Source of the DNA: Brachybacterium sp036311905
Lineage (GTDB): Bacteria; Actinomycetota; Actinomycetes; Actinomycetales; Dermabacteraceae
Length of the DNA: 64,000 bases
Assembly: GCF_036311905.1 (NCBI RefSeq)
Contig: NZ_JAZDCH010000024.1
Coordinates: forward strand, 13,211-77,210
Reading direction: 5' to 3'
The notes beneath the pieces are model-generated. The model ran no database searches. It was given only the letters and a program-made list of their open reading frames with translations, and was not told where the DNA came from. This document shows, piece by piece, positions 1-8,158 of the stretch (position 1 is its first letter; each line of letters opens with the position of its first letter). A program made the position numbers and the translations under genes.

Positions 1-350
1 ATGTAGTCGGTCATGGCGAGCGGCTCCGCGCCGACCACCACGATGTCGTCGACCACCATGCCCACGAGGTCCCGACCGATGGTGTCGTGCACGTCGAGGG
101 CGCGGGCGATCGCGATCTTGGTGCCCACGCCGTCGGTCGAAGACGCCAGCAGGGGGCGGCGGTACTCCTTGAGCGCGCTGACGTCGACGAGCCCGGCGAA
201 GGCGCCGATCCCCCCGAGGACCTGCGGTCCGTGCGTCGCGGAGACCGCAGACTTCATCAGCTCGACGGCGCGGTCGCCCGCGGCGGTGTCGACGCCGGCG
301 GCGGCGTAGGTGAGCGCCGGACCGGGTTCGGTGGGCTGGGTGGTGTTCAT
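1..350 (-). CDS. purM: Phosphoribosylformylglycinamidine cyclo-ligase (AIR synthetase), N-terminal part
   Basis: Partial gene: the first 116 codons are present and the rest lies beyond the left edge. PurM converts FGAM and ATP to AIR in cytoplasmic purine synthesis. The translation carries the AIRS-family glycine-rich stretch GGIGAFAGL (residues 46-54), the nucleotide-binding DGVGTK motif (residues 73-78) and the DLVGM..DDIVVVGAEPL block (94-111) that replaces the more common VND..GAEPL. The ATG at 350 overlaps the purF stop by four bases (ATGA), so the two are probably translationally coupled in a purF-purM operon. Identity is clear; what is missing is only the C-terminal two thirds. Confidence 0.93.
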   Translation of the reverse strand, partial: MNTTQPTEPGPALTYAAAGVDTAAGDRAVELMKSAVSATHGPQVLGGIGAFAGLVDVSALKEYRRPLLASSTDGVGTKIAIARALDVHDTIGRDLVGMVVDDIVVVGAEPLAMTDY

Positions 351-1816
351 GCGTCCTTCCCGACGAGAATGCCCTGGGCCGAGGCGACCGGATCGGGCAG
401 GGCGACCGGGTACGACCCGGAGAAGCAGGCCGTGCACAGGGACTCGCGCTCCTGTCCGGTGGCGGCGATCATCCCCTCCTCGGAGATGTAGCCGAGGGAG
501 TCGGCGCCGATGGAGCGGGCGATCTCCTCGGTGTCCAGGCCGTTGGCGATGAGCTCGGCCCGCGAGGCGAAGTCGATGCCGTAGAAGCATGGCCAGCGCA
601 CGGGCGGCGAGGAGATCCGCACGTGGACCTCCGCGGCTCCGGCCTCCCGCAGCATCCGCACCACGGCCCGCTGGGTGTTGCCGCGCACGATCGAGTCGTC
701 GATCACCACCAGGCGCTTGCCGGCGATGACCTCCTTGAGCGGGTTGAGCTTGAGCCGGATGCCGAGCTGGCGGATCGTCTGGCTGGGCTGGATGAAGGTG
801 CGGCCGACATAGGCGTTCTTCACCATCCCCTGGCCGTAGGGGATGCCCGCCTCCTGGGCGTAGCCGATCGCCGCGGGGGTGCCGGACTCGGGGGTCGGGA
901 TCACCAGGTCCGCGTCGACGGGATGCTCGCGGGCGAGGCGCCGGCCCATCTCGGCCCGGGACTCGTTGACGCTGCGGCCCGCGATGCGGGTGTCGGGCCG
1001 GGCGAGGTACACGTACTCGAAGACGCAGCCCTTGGGCTGGGCCGGCAGCACCTGCTCGCTGCGCAGTCCCTGCTCGTCGATCACGATCATCTCGCCGGGG
1101 GCGACCTCGCGAACGAAGCTCGCGCCGCAGATGTCCAGCGCCGCGGTCTCCGAAGCGACCACCCAGCCGCGCTCGAGCCGGCCGAGGACCAGCGGGCGGA
1201 TCCCCTGCGGGTCGCGGGCGGCGTAGAGCGTGGTCTCGTCCATCACGGTGAAGCAGTAGGCGCCCCGCAGCCGCGGCATGACCTCGCGCAGCGCGTCCTC
1301 GAGAGGACCCTCGGTGTTCAGCAGGGCGGTCACCAGGGCGGTGTCGGTGGTGTTCCCGCGGGCGATCTCGCCGCGGCGCTGCTCGCCGTGCCGCTCGCGG
1401 ACCAGGTCGAGCAGCTCCTCGGTGTTGACCAGGTTCCCGTTGTGGGCGAGCGCCACGGTGCCGACGGGCCGAGGGCCGAGGGTGGGCTGCGCGTTGGACC
1501 ACACGGATCCGCCGGTGGTCGAGTAGCGCGTGTGCCCGATCGCGATGTGGCCCTGCAGCGTCTCGAGCGAGGCCTCGTCGAAGACCTGCGAGACCAGGCC
1601 CATGTCCTTGTAGACCAGGATCTGCGAGCCGTCGGAGGTCGCGATGCCCGCCGACTCCTGACCCCGGTGCTGCAGCGCGTACAGCCCGTAGTAGGTCAGC
1701 TTCGAGACGTCCTCGCCGGGGGCGAAGACGCCGAAGACACCGCAGGAGTCCTGCGGCCCCTTCTCCCCGGGGAGCAGGTCATGGGAGAGATTTCCGTCGC
1801 CGCGTGCCACCGGCAC
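347..1816 (-). CDS. purF: Amidophosphoribosyltransferase
   Basis: Catalyses the committed step of purine synthesis, moving glutamine amide nitrogen to PRPP. The protein is 489 aa. Cys25 in QDSCGVFGV is the Ntn-hydrolase nucleophile exposed after propeptide removal, the glutaminase domain fills the first half, and the PRPP loop VVIDDSIVRGNTQ lies in the second. Cysteines in GCVFEYVY, RWPCFYG and LCTACFSG match the 4Fe-4S ligands of the Bacillus-type enzyme (family knowledge). The start shown is GTG at 1816; an in-frame GTG at 1810 sits seven bases after a CAGAAT hexamer and could be the true, leaderless start. It overlaps purM by four bases downstream. Confidence 0.96.
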   Translation of the reverse strand: MPVARGDGNLSHDLLPGEKGPQDSCGVFGVFAPGEDVSKLTYYGLYALQHRGQESAGIATSDGSQILVYKDMGLVSQVFDEASLETLQGHIAIGHTRYSTTGGSVWSNAQPTLGPRPVGTVALAHNGNLVNTEELLDLVRERHGEQRRGEIARGNTTDTALVTALLNTEGPLEDALREVMPRLRGAYCFTVMDETTLYAARDPQGIRPLVLGRLERGWVVASETAALDICGASFVREVAPGEMIVIDEQGLRSEQVLPAQPKGCVFEYVYLARPDTRIAGRSVNESRAEMGRRLAREHPVDADLVIPTPESGTPAAIGYAQEAGIPYGQGMVKNAYVGRTFIQPSQTIRQLGIRLKLNPLKEVIAGKRLVVIDDSIVRGNTQRAVVRMLREAGAAEVHVRISSPPVRWPCFYGIDFASRAELIANGLDTEEIARSIGADSLGYISEEGMIAATGQERESLCTACFSGSYPVALPDPVASAQGILVGKDA

Positions 1817-1837
1817 ATTCTGACACAGAGGCGCGGT

Positions 1838-2212
1838 TCAGGATCTCGGCGTCCGCGGGCCCCGGTGGCGGATCGCATCGATCAGCGCGGCGATCGCGGC
1901 GAGCGGGACGCCGACGAACATGATCGCCAGCAGGATCAGGTTCAGGACCGAGGGCAGGTCCGGCAGTCCGAGGAAGGGTGAGGCCAGGAGCGCGCCGACG
2001 GCGGGCACCGCGAGGCAGATCGCGACCCACAGCCCGAGGGCGGGGGTGCGTCCGCGGCGCACGAACACCGCGGTGCTGGTCTCCGTTGTGTCCGACGCAT
2101 CCGTCGTGTCCGTCACGTCCGGGGACTCCGTCTCCGCGGGCGCGGCCTCCGGGGTTCCGGTCCCCGCGGCGGTCTGCGGGTCCTGCGCGGTGGGGTCGTC
2201 CTGGGGGTTCAC
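1838..2212 (-). CDS. Small two-helix membrane protein of unknown function
   Basis: A 124-aa protein, GTG start, whose start overlaps the stop of cutC by four bases (GTGA), so it is the last gene of the purA-SCP2-cutC chain. The first 50 residues are polar and rich in Thr, Asp, Ala and Pro with repeated short DTT/ETE motifs, suggesting disorder. Two hydrophobic segments follow (about 59-82 and 90-113), then a short basic tail RHRGPRTPRS. I recognise no family. The start is decided by the coupling; longer readings in this frame upstream are antisense-like Arg/Pro-rich and not credible. Confidence 0.7.
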   Translation of the reverse strand: MNPQDDPTAQDPQTAAGTGTPEAAPAETESPDVTDTTDASDTTETSTAVFVRRGRTPALGLWVAICLAVPAVGALLASPFLGLPDLPSVLNLILLAIMFVGVPLAAIAALIDAIRHRGPRTPRS

Positions 2213-2979
2213 AGCACTCCTGCGGCCTCGACCGCGGCGGTCGCCACGGCCGGATCGGTGGTGGAGGAGCCGGCGGTGCGTGCGGAGAGGTGCACGGAGC
2301 CGACGCCGGTGGCGCGCACGAGGGGGACCACGTCCGCGGGACGCACCCCTCCCCCGGCGCAGATCTCGAGCAGGTCCTCGGCAGCCTCGACCATGAGCGC
2401 GAGGTCCGCCGCGCCGTCGAGGGCGCGCGCCGCGCCGCCCGAGCTCAGCACCCGGTGGACACCGAGGCCGAGCAGGGTGGTGACAGCCTCCGCGCGCGCC
2501 GCGGCGTCCGGCAGGACGTCGACGGCCCGGTGGCAGGTAAAGGTCACGCCGCGGGCGGCGGACTGGGCGGCGCGCAGCGCCCCGTCGCGGATCGTCTCGA
2601 GACCGGGCACGTCGAGGGCCCCGTCTGCCGTGAGCGCGCCGAGGACGACGCCCGCGGCGCCCGCGGCGACGGTCTCGGCCGCCTGCTCCGCCATGAGCTC
2701 GATCTCCTCGTCGGTGTAGACGAACTCCGCGGGACGTCCTAGGAAGTCGCCCTCGCCGGCGCGGCAGCGGATCAGCACGTGCACGTCGAAGTGGGGCTTC
2801 GCGTCCCGGGCCGCGACCAGCGCGGCGGCCCGCTCGACGCAGGCGCGGACCAGCTCGGGCGGTGGGGTGATCCCGCCGCGGTCGAGGTCGGTGCACAGCT
2901 CGACGCGGTCCGCGCCGGCCGCTGCGGCGGTCTCGAGCCCGGCCAGGTCCTGGACCGCGATCTCGACGGCGATGCTCAT
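2209..2979 (-). CDS. cutC: CutC family TIM-barrel protein
   Basis: 256 aa. The family is named for copper homeostasis in E. coli but its biochemical role is unsettled. Visible hallmarks are an N-terminal barrel strand followed by GADRVELCTDLDRGGITP (about residues 22-39), the HVLIRCRAGEGDF stretch, and the C-terminal ICAGGGVRPADV and SVHLSARTAG motifs typical of CutC. ATG at 2979 overlaps the stop of the sterol-carrier-like gene (ATGA), and its own stop overlaps the next GTG, placing it in a four-gene chain headed by purA. Nothing nearby suggests copper handling, so the symbol is a family label only. Confidence 0.9.
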   Translation of the reverse strand: MSIAVEIAVQDLAGLETAAAAGADRVELCTDLDRGGITPPPELVRACVERAAALVAARDAKPHFDVHVLIRCRAGEGDFLGRPAEFVYTDEEIELMAEQAAETVAAGAAGVVLGALTADGALDVPGLETIRDGALRAAQSAARGVTFTCHRAVDVLPDAAARAEAVTTLLGLGVHRVLSSGGAARALDGAADLALMVEAAEDLLEICAGGGVRPADVVPLVRATGVGSVHLSARTAGSSTTDPAVATAAVEAAGVL

Positions 2980-3371
2980 GACTCCTCCGGGGTGCGGACG
3001 GCGCGGCGTGCCCCGGGCAGCGGCAGCATCTCGGAGAGGTCGCTGCGCTCCCCGCTCGCGCGGACGCGGCCGTCGGCGACCGCCTCCGCCCAGGTCACGG
3101 AACCGGTCGCGAGACCCAACCAGGTCTGCGCGTCGGTCTCCACCACCGCGGGCGGGGTGCCGCGGGTGTGCCGGGTGCCGGCGATCGCCTGCACCGCGGC
3201 GAAGGGCGGCACGCGCACCTCGACGGCCCCACCGGGGTACTCCTCGGCGAGGTCCTCCAGGGTCGAGCGGACGGCCGGGGCGAGCACGGTGCGAGGTGCG
3301 GTGCCAGGGTCGAGGGCCCAGGCCCGCAGCGCCGCCCGCCCGGTCCCGGGATCGGTGCGGCGAGGACTCAC
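2976..3371 (-). CDS. Sterol-carrier family protein (Rv0807-like)
   Basis: 131 aa, GTG start overlapping the purA stop (GTGA). It resembles the small actinobacterial sterol-carrier-family protein found beside purF/purM, for example Rv0807 in Mycobacterium (recalled, not searched). Features are a conserved front GRAALRAWALDPG, a central EVRVPPFAAVQAIAG and the SCP2-like end TWLGLATGSVTWAEAVADG, which fits the SCP2 fold's lipid-cavity helix. The same short Arg-Ala-Ser-Gly-Glu-Arg-Ser-Asp-Leu stretch ending near the C terminus is typical of the family. The ligand and reason for sitting among purine genes are unknown. Translational coupling on both sides is seen directly. Confidence 0.85.
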   Translation of the reverse strand: MSPRRTDPGTGRAALRAWALDPGTAPRTVLAPAVRSTLEDLAEEYPGGAVEVRVPPFAAVQAIAGTRHTRGTPPAVVETDAQTWLGLATGSVTWAEAVADGRVRASGERSDLSEMLPLPGARRAVRTPEES

Positions 3372-4654
3372 GGCAGCAGGTCGTGGACCGCGATGGTGTC
3401 GGCCCGGTCGGGGCCCACGCCGATCGCGCTGATGCGGCAGCCGGCGAGCTCCTCGAGGCGGCGCACGTAGTTCTGCGCGTTCTCGGGCAGGTCCTCGAAG
3501 GTCCGCGCCTCGGAGAGGTCCTCGCTCCAGCCGGGCAGGGTCTCGTAGACGGGCACCGCATGGTGGAACTCGGTCTGGGTCATCGGCATCTCGCGGTGGA
3601 TCACGCCGTCCACGTCGTAGCCGGTGCAGATCGGGACCTCGTCGATCCCGGTGAGCACATCGAGCTTGGTGAGCACGATGTCGGTGAAGCCGTTGATGCG
3701 CACTGCGTGGCGGATCATCAGGGCGTCGTACCAGCCGCAGCGGCGGGGACGGCCGGTGTTCACGCCCACCTCGCCGCCGGTCTTCTGCAGGTACTCGCCC
3801 CACTTGTCCTCGAGCTCGGTGGGGAACGGACCCGCACCCACACGGGTGGTGTACGCCTTGACGATGCCGATCACCCGGTCGATCCGGGTGGGGCCGACGC
3901 CGGTGCCGGTCACGGCGCCGCCCGCGGTCGGGTTGGAGCTGGTCACGAAGGGATAGGTGCCGTGGTCGACATCCAGGAAGGTGGCCTGGCCGCCCTCCAT
4001 CAGGACCACCTCGCCGCGGTCGAGGGCATCGCCGAGCAGCACGGTGGTGTCCACCACCATCGGGCGCAGGCGCTCCGCGTAGGACAGCAGCCCGTCGACG
4101 ATCTCGTCGACCTCGACCGCGCGACGGTTGTAGAGCTTGACCAGCAGCTCGTTCTTCTGGCGCAGGGCGCCCTCGACCTTCTGGCGCAGGATCGACGCGT
4201 CGAAGAGGTCCTGGACGCGGATCCCGAGGCGGCCCACCTTGTCGATGTAGGCGGGCCCGATGCCGCGGCCGGTGGTGCCGATCGCGCGCTTGCCGAGGAA
4301 GCGCTCGGTCACCTTGTCGAGGGTCTGGTGATAGGGGGCGACGATGTGCGCATTGGCGCTGATGCGCAGCCGCGTGGTGTCCACGCCACGCGCCTCGAGC
4401 ACTCCGATCTCCTCGAAGAGCGCCTCCAGGTTGACCACCACGCCGTTGCCGATCACCGGGGTGACCTGCGGGGACAGGATGCCTGCGGGAAGGAGCTTGA
4501 GCTCGAACTTCTCCCCCGCGACGACCACGGTGTGCCCGGCGTTGTTGCCGCCGTTGGGCTTGACGACGTAGTCGACGCGCTCTCCGAGCAGGTCGGTCGC
4601 CTTCCCCTTCCCCTCGTCGCCCCACTGGGCTCCGACGATCACGACGGCGGGCAT
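3368..4654 (-). CDS. purA: Adenylosuccinate synthetase
   Basis: 428 aa; joins IMP and aspartate using GTP on the way to AMP. The N terminus reads VGAQWGDEGKGK with Asp13 and Lys16 of the GTP-binding catalytic loop, followed by NNAGH with the catalytic His41. TTGRGIGPAY, the IMP-binding region and the C-terminal base-recognition segment are all present, and the length is normal. The ATG at 4654 is chosen because the family begins here and AGGAG lies seven bases upstream; a -10-like TAGGAT (4702-4707, minus strand) gives a leader of about 45 bases. It heads a chain with SCP2-like, cutC and a membrane gene. Confidence 0.97.
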   Translation of the reverse strand: MPAVVIVGAQWGDEGKGKATDLLGERVDYVVKPNGGNNAGHTVVVAGEKFELKLLPAGILSPQVTPVIGNGVVVNLEALFEEIGVLEARGVDTTRLRISANAHIVAPYHQTLDKVTERFLGKRAIGTTGRGIGPAYIDKVGRLGIRVQDLFDASILRQKVEGALRQKNELLVKLYNRRAVEVDEIVDGLLSYAERLRPMVVDTTVLLGDALDRGEVVLMEGGQATFLDVDHGTYPFVTSSNPTAGGAVTGTGVGPTRIDRVIGIVKAYTTRVGAGPFPTELEDKWGEYLQKTGGEVGVNTGRPRRCGWYDALMIRHAVRINGFTDIVLTKLDVLTGIDEVPICTGYDVDGVIHREMPMTQTEFHHAVPVYETLPGWSEDLSEARTFEDLPENAQNYVRRLEELAGCRISAIGVGPDRADTIAVHDLLP

Positions 4655-4701
4655 GGCGACTCCTGGGGCGAGGGGTGGGGTGCGGGTGCAGGACCTCGGC
4701 G

Positions 4702-4707
4702 ATCCTA
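4702..4707 (-). promoter_or_regulatory. Putative -10 hexamer of purA
   Basis: TAGGAT on the minus strand, about 47 bases before the purA ATG, leaves a leader that contains the AGGAG ribosome binding site. No convincing -35 is visible. Confidence 0.4.
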
Positions 4708-4724
4708 CCAAGCAGAGGCTGGGC

Positions 4725-5150
4725 TCAACGGAGCAGGGTCGGGTCGGCCTCGCGGACGAAGTCGGCGATCCGATCGGCCTCGACGGTATCGCCGATGCGG
4801 GACGAGGCCTCGCCCAGCATCACCAGGGCGCGGAGGAAGCCCCGGTTGGGGGCGTGGGAGGCGGGGATCGGGCCCTGGCCGCGCCAGCCCGCCCGACGTA
4901 GCGCATCGAGTCCGCGGTGGTAGCCGGTGCGGGCGTAGGCGTACGCCTGGACGTCCTCGCCGTCGGCGAGCGCCTCCTCGGCCAGGGTCGCCCAGGCCAG
5001 CGGGGACTCGGGGTGCCGCGCGGCGACGTCGAGGGGCTCGGCGTCCTCGAGCTCGGCGGCGACCTCGACGTCCACGAAGTCGTCGGGGAGCCGGGTCTCG
5101 GGGATCCCCAGGAGGTTGGTGCCGGTGAGGTTGTCGGTACGATCAGCCAT
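4725..5150 (-). CDS. DUF3151 domain-containing protein
   Basis: 141 aa, no known enzymatic role. It is a compact alpha-helical protein that fits DUF3151, an actinobacterial family I recognise from the N-terminal TNLLGIPETRLP, the helical AWATLAEEALADG segment, YAYARTGYHRGLD and the GFLRALVMLGEA stretch. The repeated small helices look TPR-like, which would suit a scaffolding role (inference). No signal peptide or membrane segment. The start is supported by TACGAT ending six bases upstream, a leaderless arrangement. Divergent from the APH-fold kinase with only 56 bases between them. Confidence 0.85.
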   Translation of the reverse strand: MADRTDNLTGTNLLGIPETRLPDDFVDVEVAAELEDAEPLDVAARHPESPLAWATLAEEALADGEDVQAYAYARTGYHRGLDALRRAGWRGQGPIPASHAPNRGFLRALVMLGEASSRIGDTVEADRIADFVREADPTLLR

Positions 5151-5156
5151 GCACGC

Positions 5157-5162
5157 ATCGTA
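5157..5162 (-). promoter_or_regulatory. Leaderless -10 of the DUF3151 gene
   Basis: TACGAT on the minus strand ends six bases before the ATG at 5150; there is no ribosome binding site between. Confidence 0.5.
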
Positions 5163-5206
5163 GGCGCCGTCGCCTGACGATCCCTCGGACCGAACAGAAA
5201 AGACCT

Positions 5207-6841
5207 ATGGCACGAACGCAGGACGGCTCGGAGCTCCTCACCGGGCCCGGAGCAGGGGGGCTGCTCCGCTCCGCCGTCGGGAACTCCGGCGGGGTGCTGC
5301 ACAGCTGGCAGCTCGACCATGTCGATCACCGACCCGGTCGCAGCACCAAGGCCCTCTACCGCACCATGGTGTCGTGGCCCGAGCTCGACGGCCCGCAGGC
5401 TCCGGCCCGCGAGGAGCTCTTCGGAGCGAGCGCCCACATCGGCGAGCGCGAGAAGGACCTCTACGTCGCCGAGCAGACCCTGGTGATGACCGACGGCGAC
5501 ATCAACGTCCGGGTGTGGCGCTATCCCCACGACCCGTGGCTGCCGATGCTGCCGCAGGTCTGCTACCCCGATGTGGTCGGTCGGACCCTCGCCGGGCTCG
5601 GCGTGACCCTCGGCCCGGACCCGACGGCCCCGATCGTCATCGACGTCGTCTCCTACCGGCCCGGGCGCCGCGCCGTGCTGCGCGCCGCACAGGGAGGTCA
5701 TGCGGTCTTCCTCAAGGTGATGCAGCCCCATCGCAGCGGCGAGATCGTGGATCGGCACGAACGGCTGCTGGCCGCCGGGGTGCCGGTGCCGACGGTGATC
5801 GCCCACCACGACGGCCTGGTGGTGCTCGAGGAGCTCCCCGGGCGCCCGCTCTCCCGGGCCGTGATCGACGAGGGCGTGGACGCCTGCCGCGCCGAGGACC
5901 TGGTCGCCCTGCTGGACCGGCTGCCGGCCTCGATGTACCCGCTGCCGCTGCGCCCGCCGTGGACGGACTCGGTCGAGTTCTACGCCGGGATCGTCGCCTC
6001 CTCGCTGCCCTCGCTCGGGCCACGCCTCGATGCCCTCGTGCGCACGATCCGCGACGGCCTCGCCGCCCTCGAGCAGCGCATGGACATGCGCCCGCACGAC
6101 GTGGTGCACGGCGACTTCTACGAGGCGCAGGTGTTCGTGCAGGACGGTCGCGTGGTGGGGATGCTCGACATCGACACCGTCGGCCCGGGCCGCCGTGCGG
6201 ACGACCTCGCCTGCCTCCTGGCCCATCTCAGCGTCCTCGCCGACTACGGCAACGCGGGACGGATCGACCGCGCGATGCAGGAGCGGGTCGAGCTCGCGAT
6301 CCGCACCTGGCACACGGTCTTCGCCGATCGCGTGGATCCCACCGAGCTCGCGCTGCGCTCGGCCGGCGTGGTGCTGTCGCTGGCCACCGGTCCGCATCGG
6401 CAGCAGGAGGCCGCGTGGGAGGCGGCGACCGAGGCGATCGTGCGCGTCGCCGAGGAGTGGGTCTCGGCCGCGCGCTCCGCCGAGACGGCCCGCCTCGCGC
6501 GGACCCCTCCCCCCGCTGCGGCACCGGTTCCCGCGACGCCCTCCGCGCCTGCCGTCCCGTCCGCCACACAGCCCGCGCCGGTCCCGTCGGCGGCACCGTC
6601 CGCACGGTCCGCAGCCGTCCCGTCGGCCGCACCGTCCGCCCCCGTCCCGTCGGCCGCACCGCGCTCGGCCGGGCCGGAGTCCGCCGCACCTCCCCGGCAT
6701 TCCGCCCCCGCACCGTCGGCCGGGCCGGTGCCGTCCGCCGGTCCGGTGCCGTCGGCGGCCCCGGACCCCGCAGGCCCGTCGGACCCCGACGACGACGCCC
6801 CCACGCAGGAGCGTCGCATCAGCTCGATCCTGCCCCGCTGA
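5207..6841 (+). CDS. APH-fold phosphotransferase with Ala/Pro/Ser-rich tail
   Basis: 544 aa. Residues about 1-425 have the aminoglycoside-phosphotransferase/choline-kinase fold: an N-lobe with AVFLKVM carrying the candidate ATP lysine, HHDGLVVLEELPG linking the lobes, the Brenner motif VVHGDFYEAQ with His301 and Asp303, and LDIDTVGPGRRADDLA with the metal-binding DxD. Such kinases act on many small molecules, so an antibiotic substrate is not implied. The last 110 residues are low complexity, with repeated PSAAPSA-type units, probably disordered, ending in a polar QERRISSILPR. dtd begins one base after its stop, so the two are likely co-transcribed. Substrate unknown. Confidence 0.85.
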   Translation: MARTQDGSELLTGPGAGGLLRSAVGNSGGVLHSWQLDHVDHRPGRSTKALYRTMVSWPELDGPQAPAREELFGASAHIGEREKDLYVAEQTLVMTDGDINVRVWRYPHDPWLPMLPQVCYPDVVGRTLAGLGVTLGPDPTAPIVIDVVSYRPGRRAVLRAAQGGHAVFLKVMQPHRSGEIVDRHERLLAAGVPVPTVIAHHDGLVVLEELPGRPLSRAVIDEGVDACRAEDLVALLDRLPASMYPLPLRPPWTDSVEFYAGIVASSLPSLGPRLDALVRTIRDGLAALEQRMDMRPHDVVHGDFYEAQVFVQDGRVVGMLDIDTVGPGRRADDLACLLAHLSVLADYGNAGRIDRAMQERVELAIRTWHTVFADRVDPTELALRSAGVVLSLATGPHRQQEAAWEAATEAIVRVAEEWVSAARSAETARLARTPPPAAAPVPATPSAPAVPSATQPAPVPSAAPSARSAAVPSAAPSAPVPSAAPRSAGPESAAPPRHSAPAPSAGPVPSAGPVPSAAPDPAGPSDPDDDAPTQERRISSILPR

Positions 6842-6842
6842 C

Positions 6843-7268
6843 GTGCGCGCGGTGCTGCAGCGGGTCGACGGGGCCCGGGTCGAGGTCGACGGCGACGTCG
6901 TCGGCGAGATCACCGGCGAGGGCCTGCTCGCCCTCGTCGGCGTGACCCACGACGACGGGCCCGAGCAGGTCGCCCTGATCGCCCGGAAGATCGCCGAGCT
7001 GCGGATCCTCGCGGGCGAGCGCTCGGTGCTCGACGCCGGGGCCTCCGTGCTGGTCGTCTCCCAGTTCACGCTCTACGCCGACGTGCGCAGGGGCCGCCGC
7101 CCCTCGTGGAGCGGCGCCGCGCCCGGTGCGATCGCCGAGCCCCTCGTCGAGCAGGTCGCCGACGCCCTCCGCGAGCGCGGGATCACGGTCGCGACCGGCC
7201 GCTTCGGGACCCACATGCGGGTGGGTCTGACCGGCGACGGACCGGTGACGATCCTGCTCGAGGCCTGA
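6843..7268 (+). CDS. dtd: D-aminoacyl-tRNA deacylase
   Basis: 141 aa, GTG start one base after the preceding stop. Dtd hydrolyses D-amino acids and glycine from mischarged tRNAs, a proofreading step. It opens with the family's MRAVLQRV, carries the catalytic SQFTLY motif at 73-78 (Ser and Thr of the active site) and ends with GTHMRVGLTGDGPVT at 123-136, where the Gly-cisPro element is GP; the classical NDGPVT is GDGPVT here. Length is standard and the frame cannot be extended sensibly upstream because the kinase stop intervenes in coupling distance. Confidence 0.96.
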   Translation: MRAVLQRVDGARVEVDGDVVGEITGEGLLALVGVTHDDGPEQVALIARKIAELRILAGERSVLDAGASVLVVSQFTLYADVRRGRRPSWSGAAPGAIAEPLVEQVADALRERGITVATGRFGTHMRVGLTGDGPVTILLEA

Positions 7269-7292
7269 GCACCCGGAGCCTCGGCTGGAGGA

Positions 7293-7964
7293 TCAGCCGC
7301 GCAGCATCCGGTGGAGCTCGGGGACCGTCGCGGCGTAGGGCAGGTCGGCGGCGCGCTCGGCGTCCCCGCCGTAGCCCCAGCCCACCAGCACCGCGTCGAG
7401 GCCGTGCACGGCGGCACCTTCCGCGTCGTGCAGCCGGTCCCCCACCATCACGGCCCCGTCGGCCGCGGAGACGCCGAGCCGCTCGAGGACGCTGGCGATC
7501 ACCTGCGCCTTGTGGGTGCGGCCCGCGGCGAGATCGGTGCCGCCGATCAGGTCGAGGTCCGCGGTGAGGCCCTGGTGCTCCAGCACCCTGCGCGCTGTGG
7601 TCTCGGGCTTGTTGGTCGCGATCGCGACGGTGCGGCCGTCGGCCCGCAGCCCGGAGATGAGGTCCGCCATCCCGGCGTAGGGGACGCTGAACGTGTATCC
7701 CTCGGCGAGGTAGTGGTCGGTGTAGGCCAGGCGCAGCGCCTCGGCCCGCTCGGCGTCCAGCCCCAGCTCGGAGCGGAAGGAGTCCACCAGCGGCGGCCCG
7801 ATGAAGGACTGCAGGCGCTCCGCACCGGGATGCTCCTCGCCGCAGGCGGCGAAGGCGTGCTCGAGGGCGGCGAGGATGCCGGGCGCCGACTCGACGACGG
7901 TGCCGTCCAGGTCAAGCAGCACGACGGGCACGGAGGTGAGATCACGGGAGGTCACTGCGGTCAT
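7293..7964 (-). CDS. HAD-family hydrolase, phosphoglycolate-phosphatase-like
   Basis: 223 aa. HAD motif I DLDGTVVES holds the nucleophile Asp18 and acid/base Asp20; motif II is in VAIATNKPET, motif III is the HKAQVI lysine, and motif IV is VMVGDRLHDAEGA. A four-helix cap lies between about 35 and 100, the C1 type of Gph and related phosphatases, so phosphoglycolate or a similar small phosphate ester is a likely substrate, but HAD substrates cannot be read from sequence. ATG at 7964 is supported by TATGGT ending six bases upstream. It converges with dtd, 24 bases apart. Confidence 0.88.
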   Translation of the reverse strand: MTAVTSRDLTSVPVVLLDLDGTVVESAPGILAALEHAFAACGEEHPGAERLQSFIGPPLVDSFRSELGLDAERAEALRLAYTDHYLAEGYTFSVPYAGMADLISGLRADGRTVAIATNKPETTARRVLEHQGLTADLDLIGGTDLAAGRTHKAQVIASVLERLGVSAADGAVMVGDRLHDAEGAAVHGLDAVLVGWGYGGDAERAADLPYAATVPELHRMLRG

Positions 7965-7970
7965 GGCCCG

Positions 7971-7976
7971 ACCATA
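7971..7976 (-). promoter_or_regulatory. Leaderless -10 of the HAD gene
   Basis: TATGGT on the minus strand ends six bases before the ATG at 7964, with no ribosome binding site. Confidence 0.5.
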
Positions 7977-8146
7977 TCCAGGAGGCCGGTCATCGGCCTC
8001 GATGGCCCGAGGCGCGGGCACCGGGCCGATGGCGAGCCGCGGCCCGGCCGGCACCCGCGCCGCCGAGCGCCCGCCGGCCGCGTCGGGATTCGACCCCGCC
8101 CATGGCCACCGATGGCCACCGAATGCACGGCCGGCCTCGGCCCGCG

Positions 8147-8152
8147 TAGGCT
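8147..8152 (+). promoter_or_regulatory. Leaderless -10 of gpmA
   Basis: TAGGCT ends six bases before the gpmA ATG at 8159. The rest of the 194-base divergent gap (7965-8158) shows only GC-rich sequence and no other clear signal. Confidence 0.5.
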
Positions 8153-8158
8153 GGGCCC

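Noticed and set aside
2867..5128. Very long open frame antisense to purA, SCP2-like and cutC
   Set aside because: Arg/Pro/Gly/His-rich, no domain, and lies over genes with strong family matches; a GC-bias shadow.
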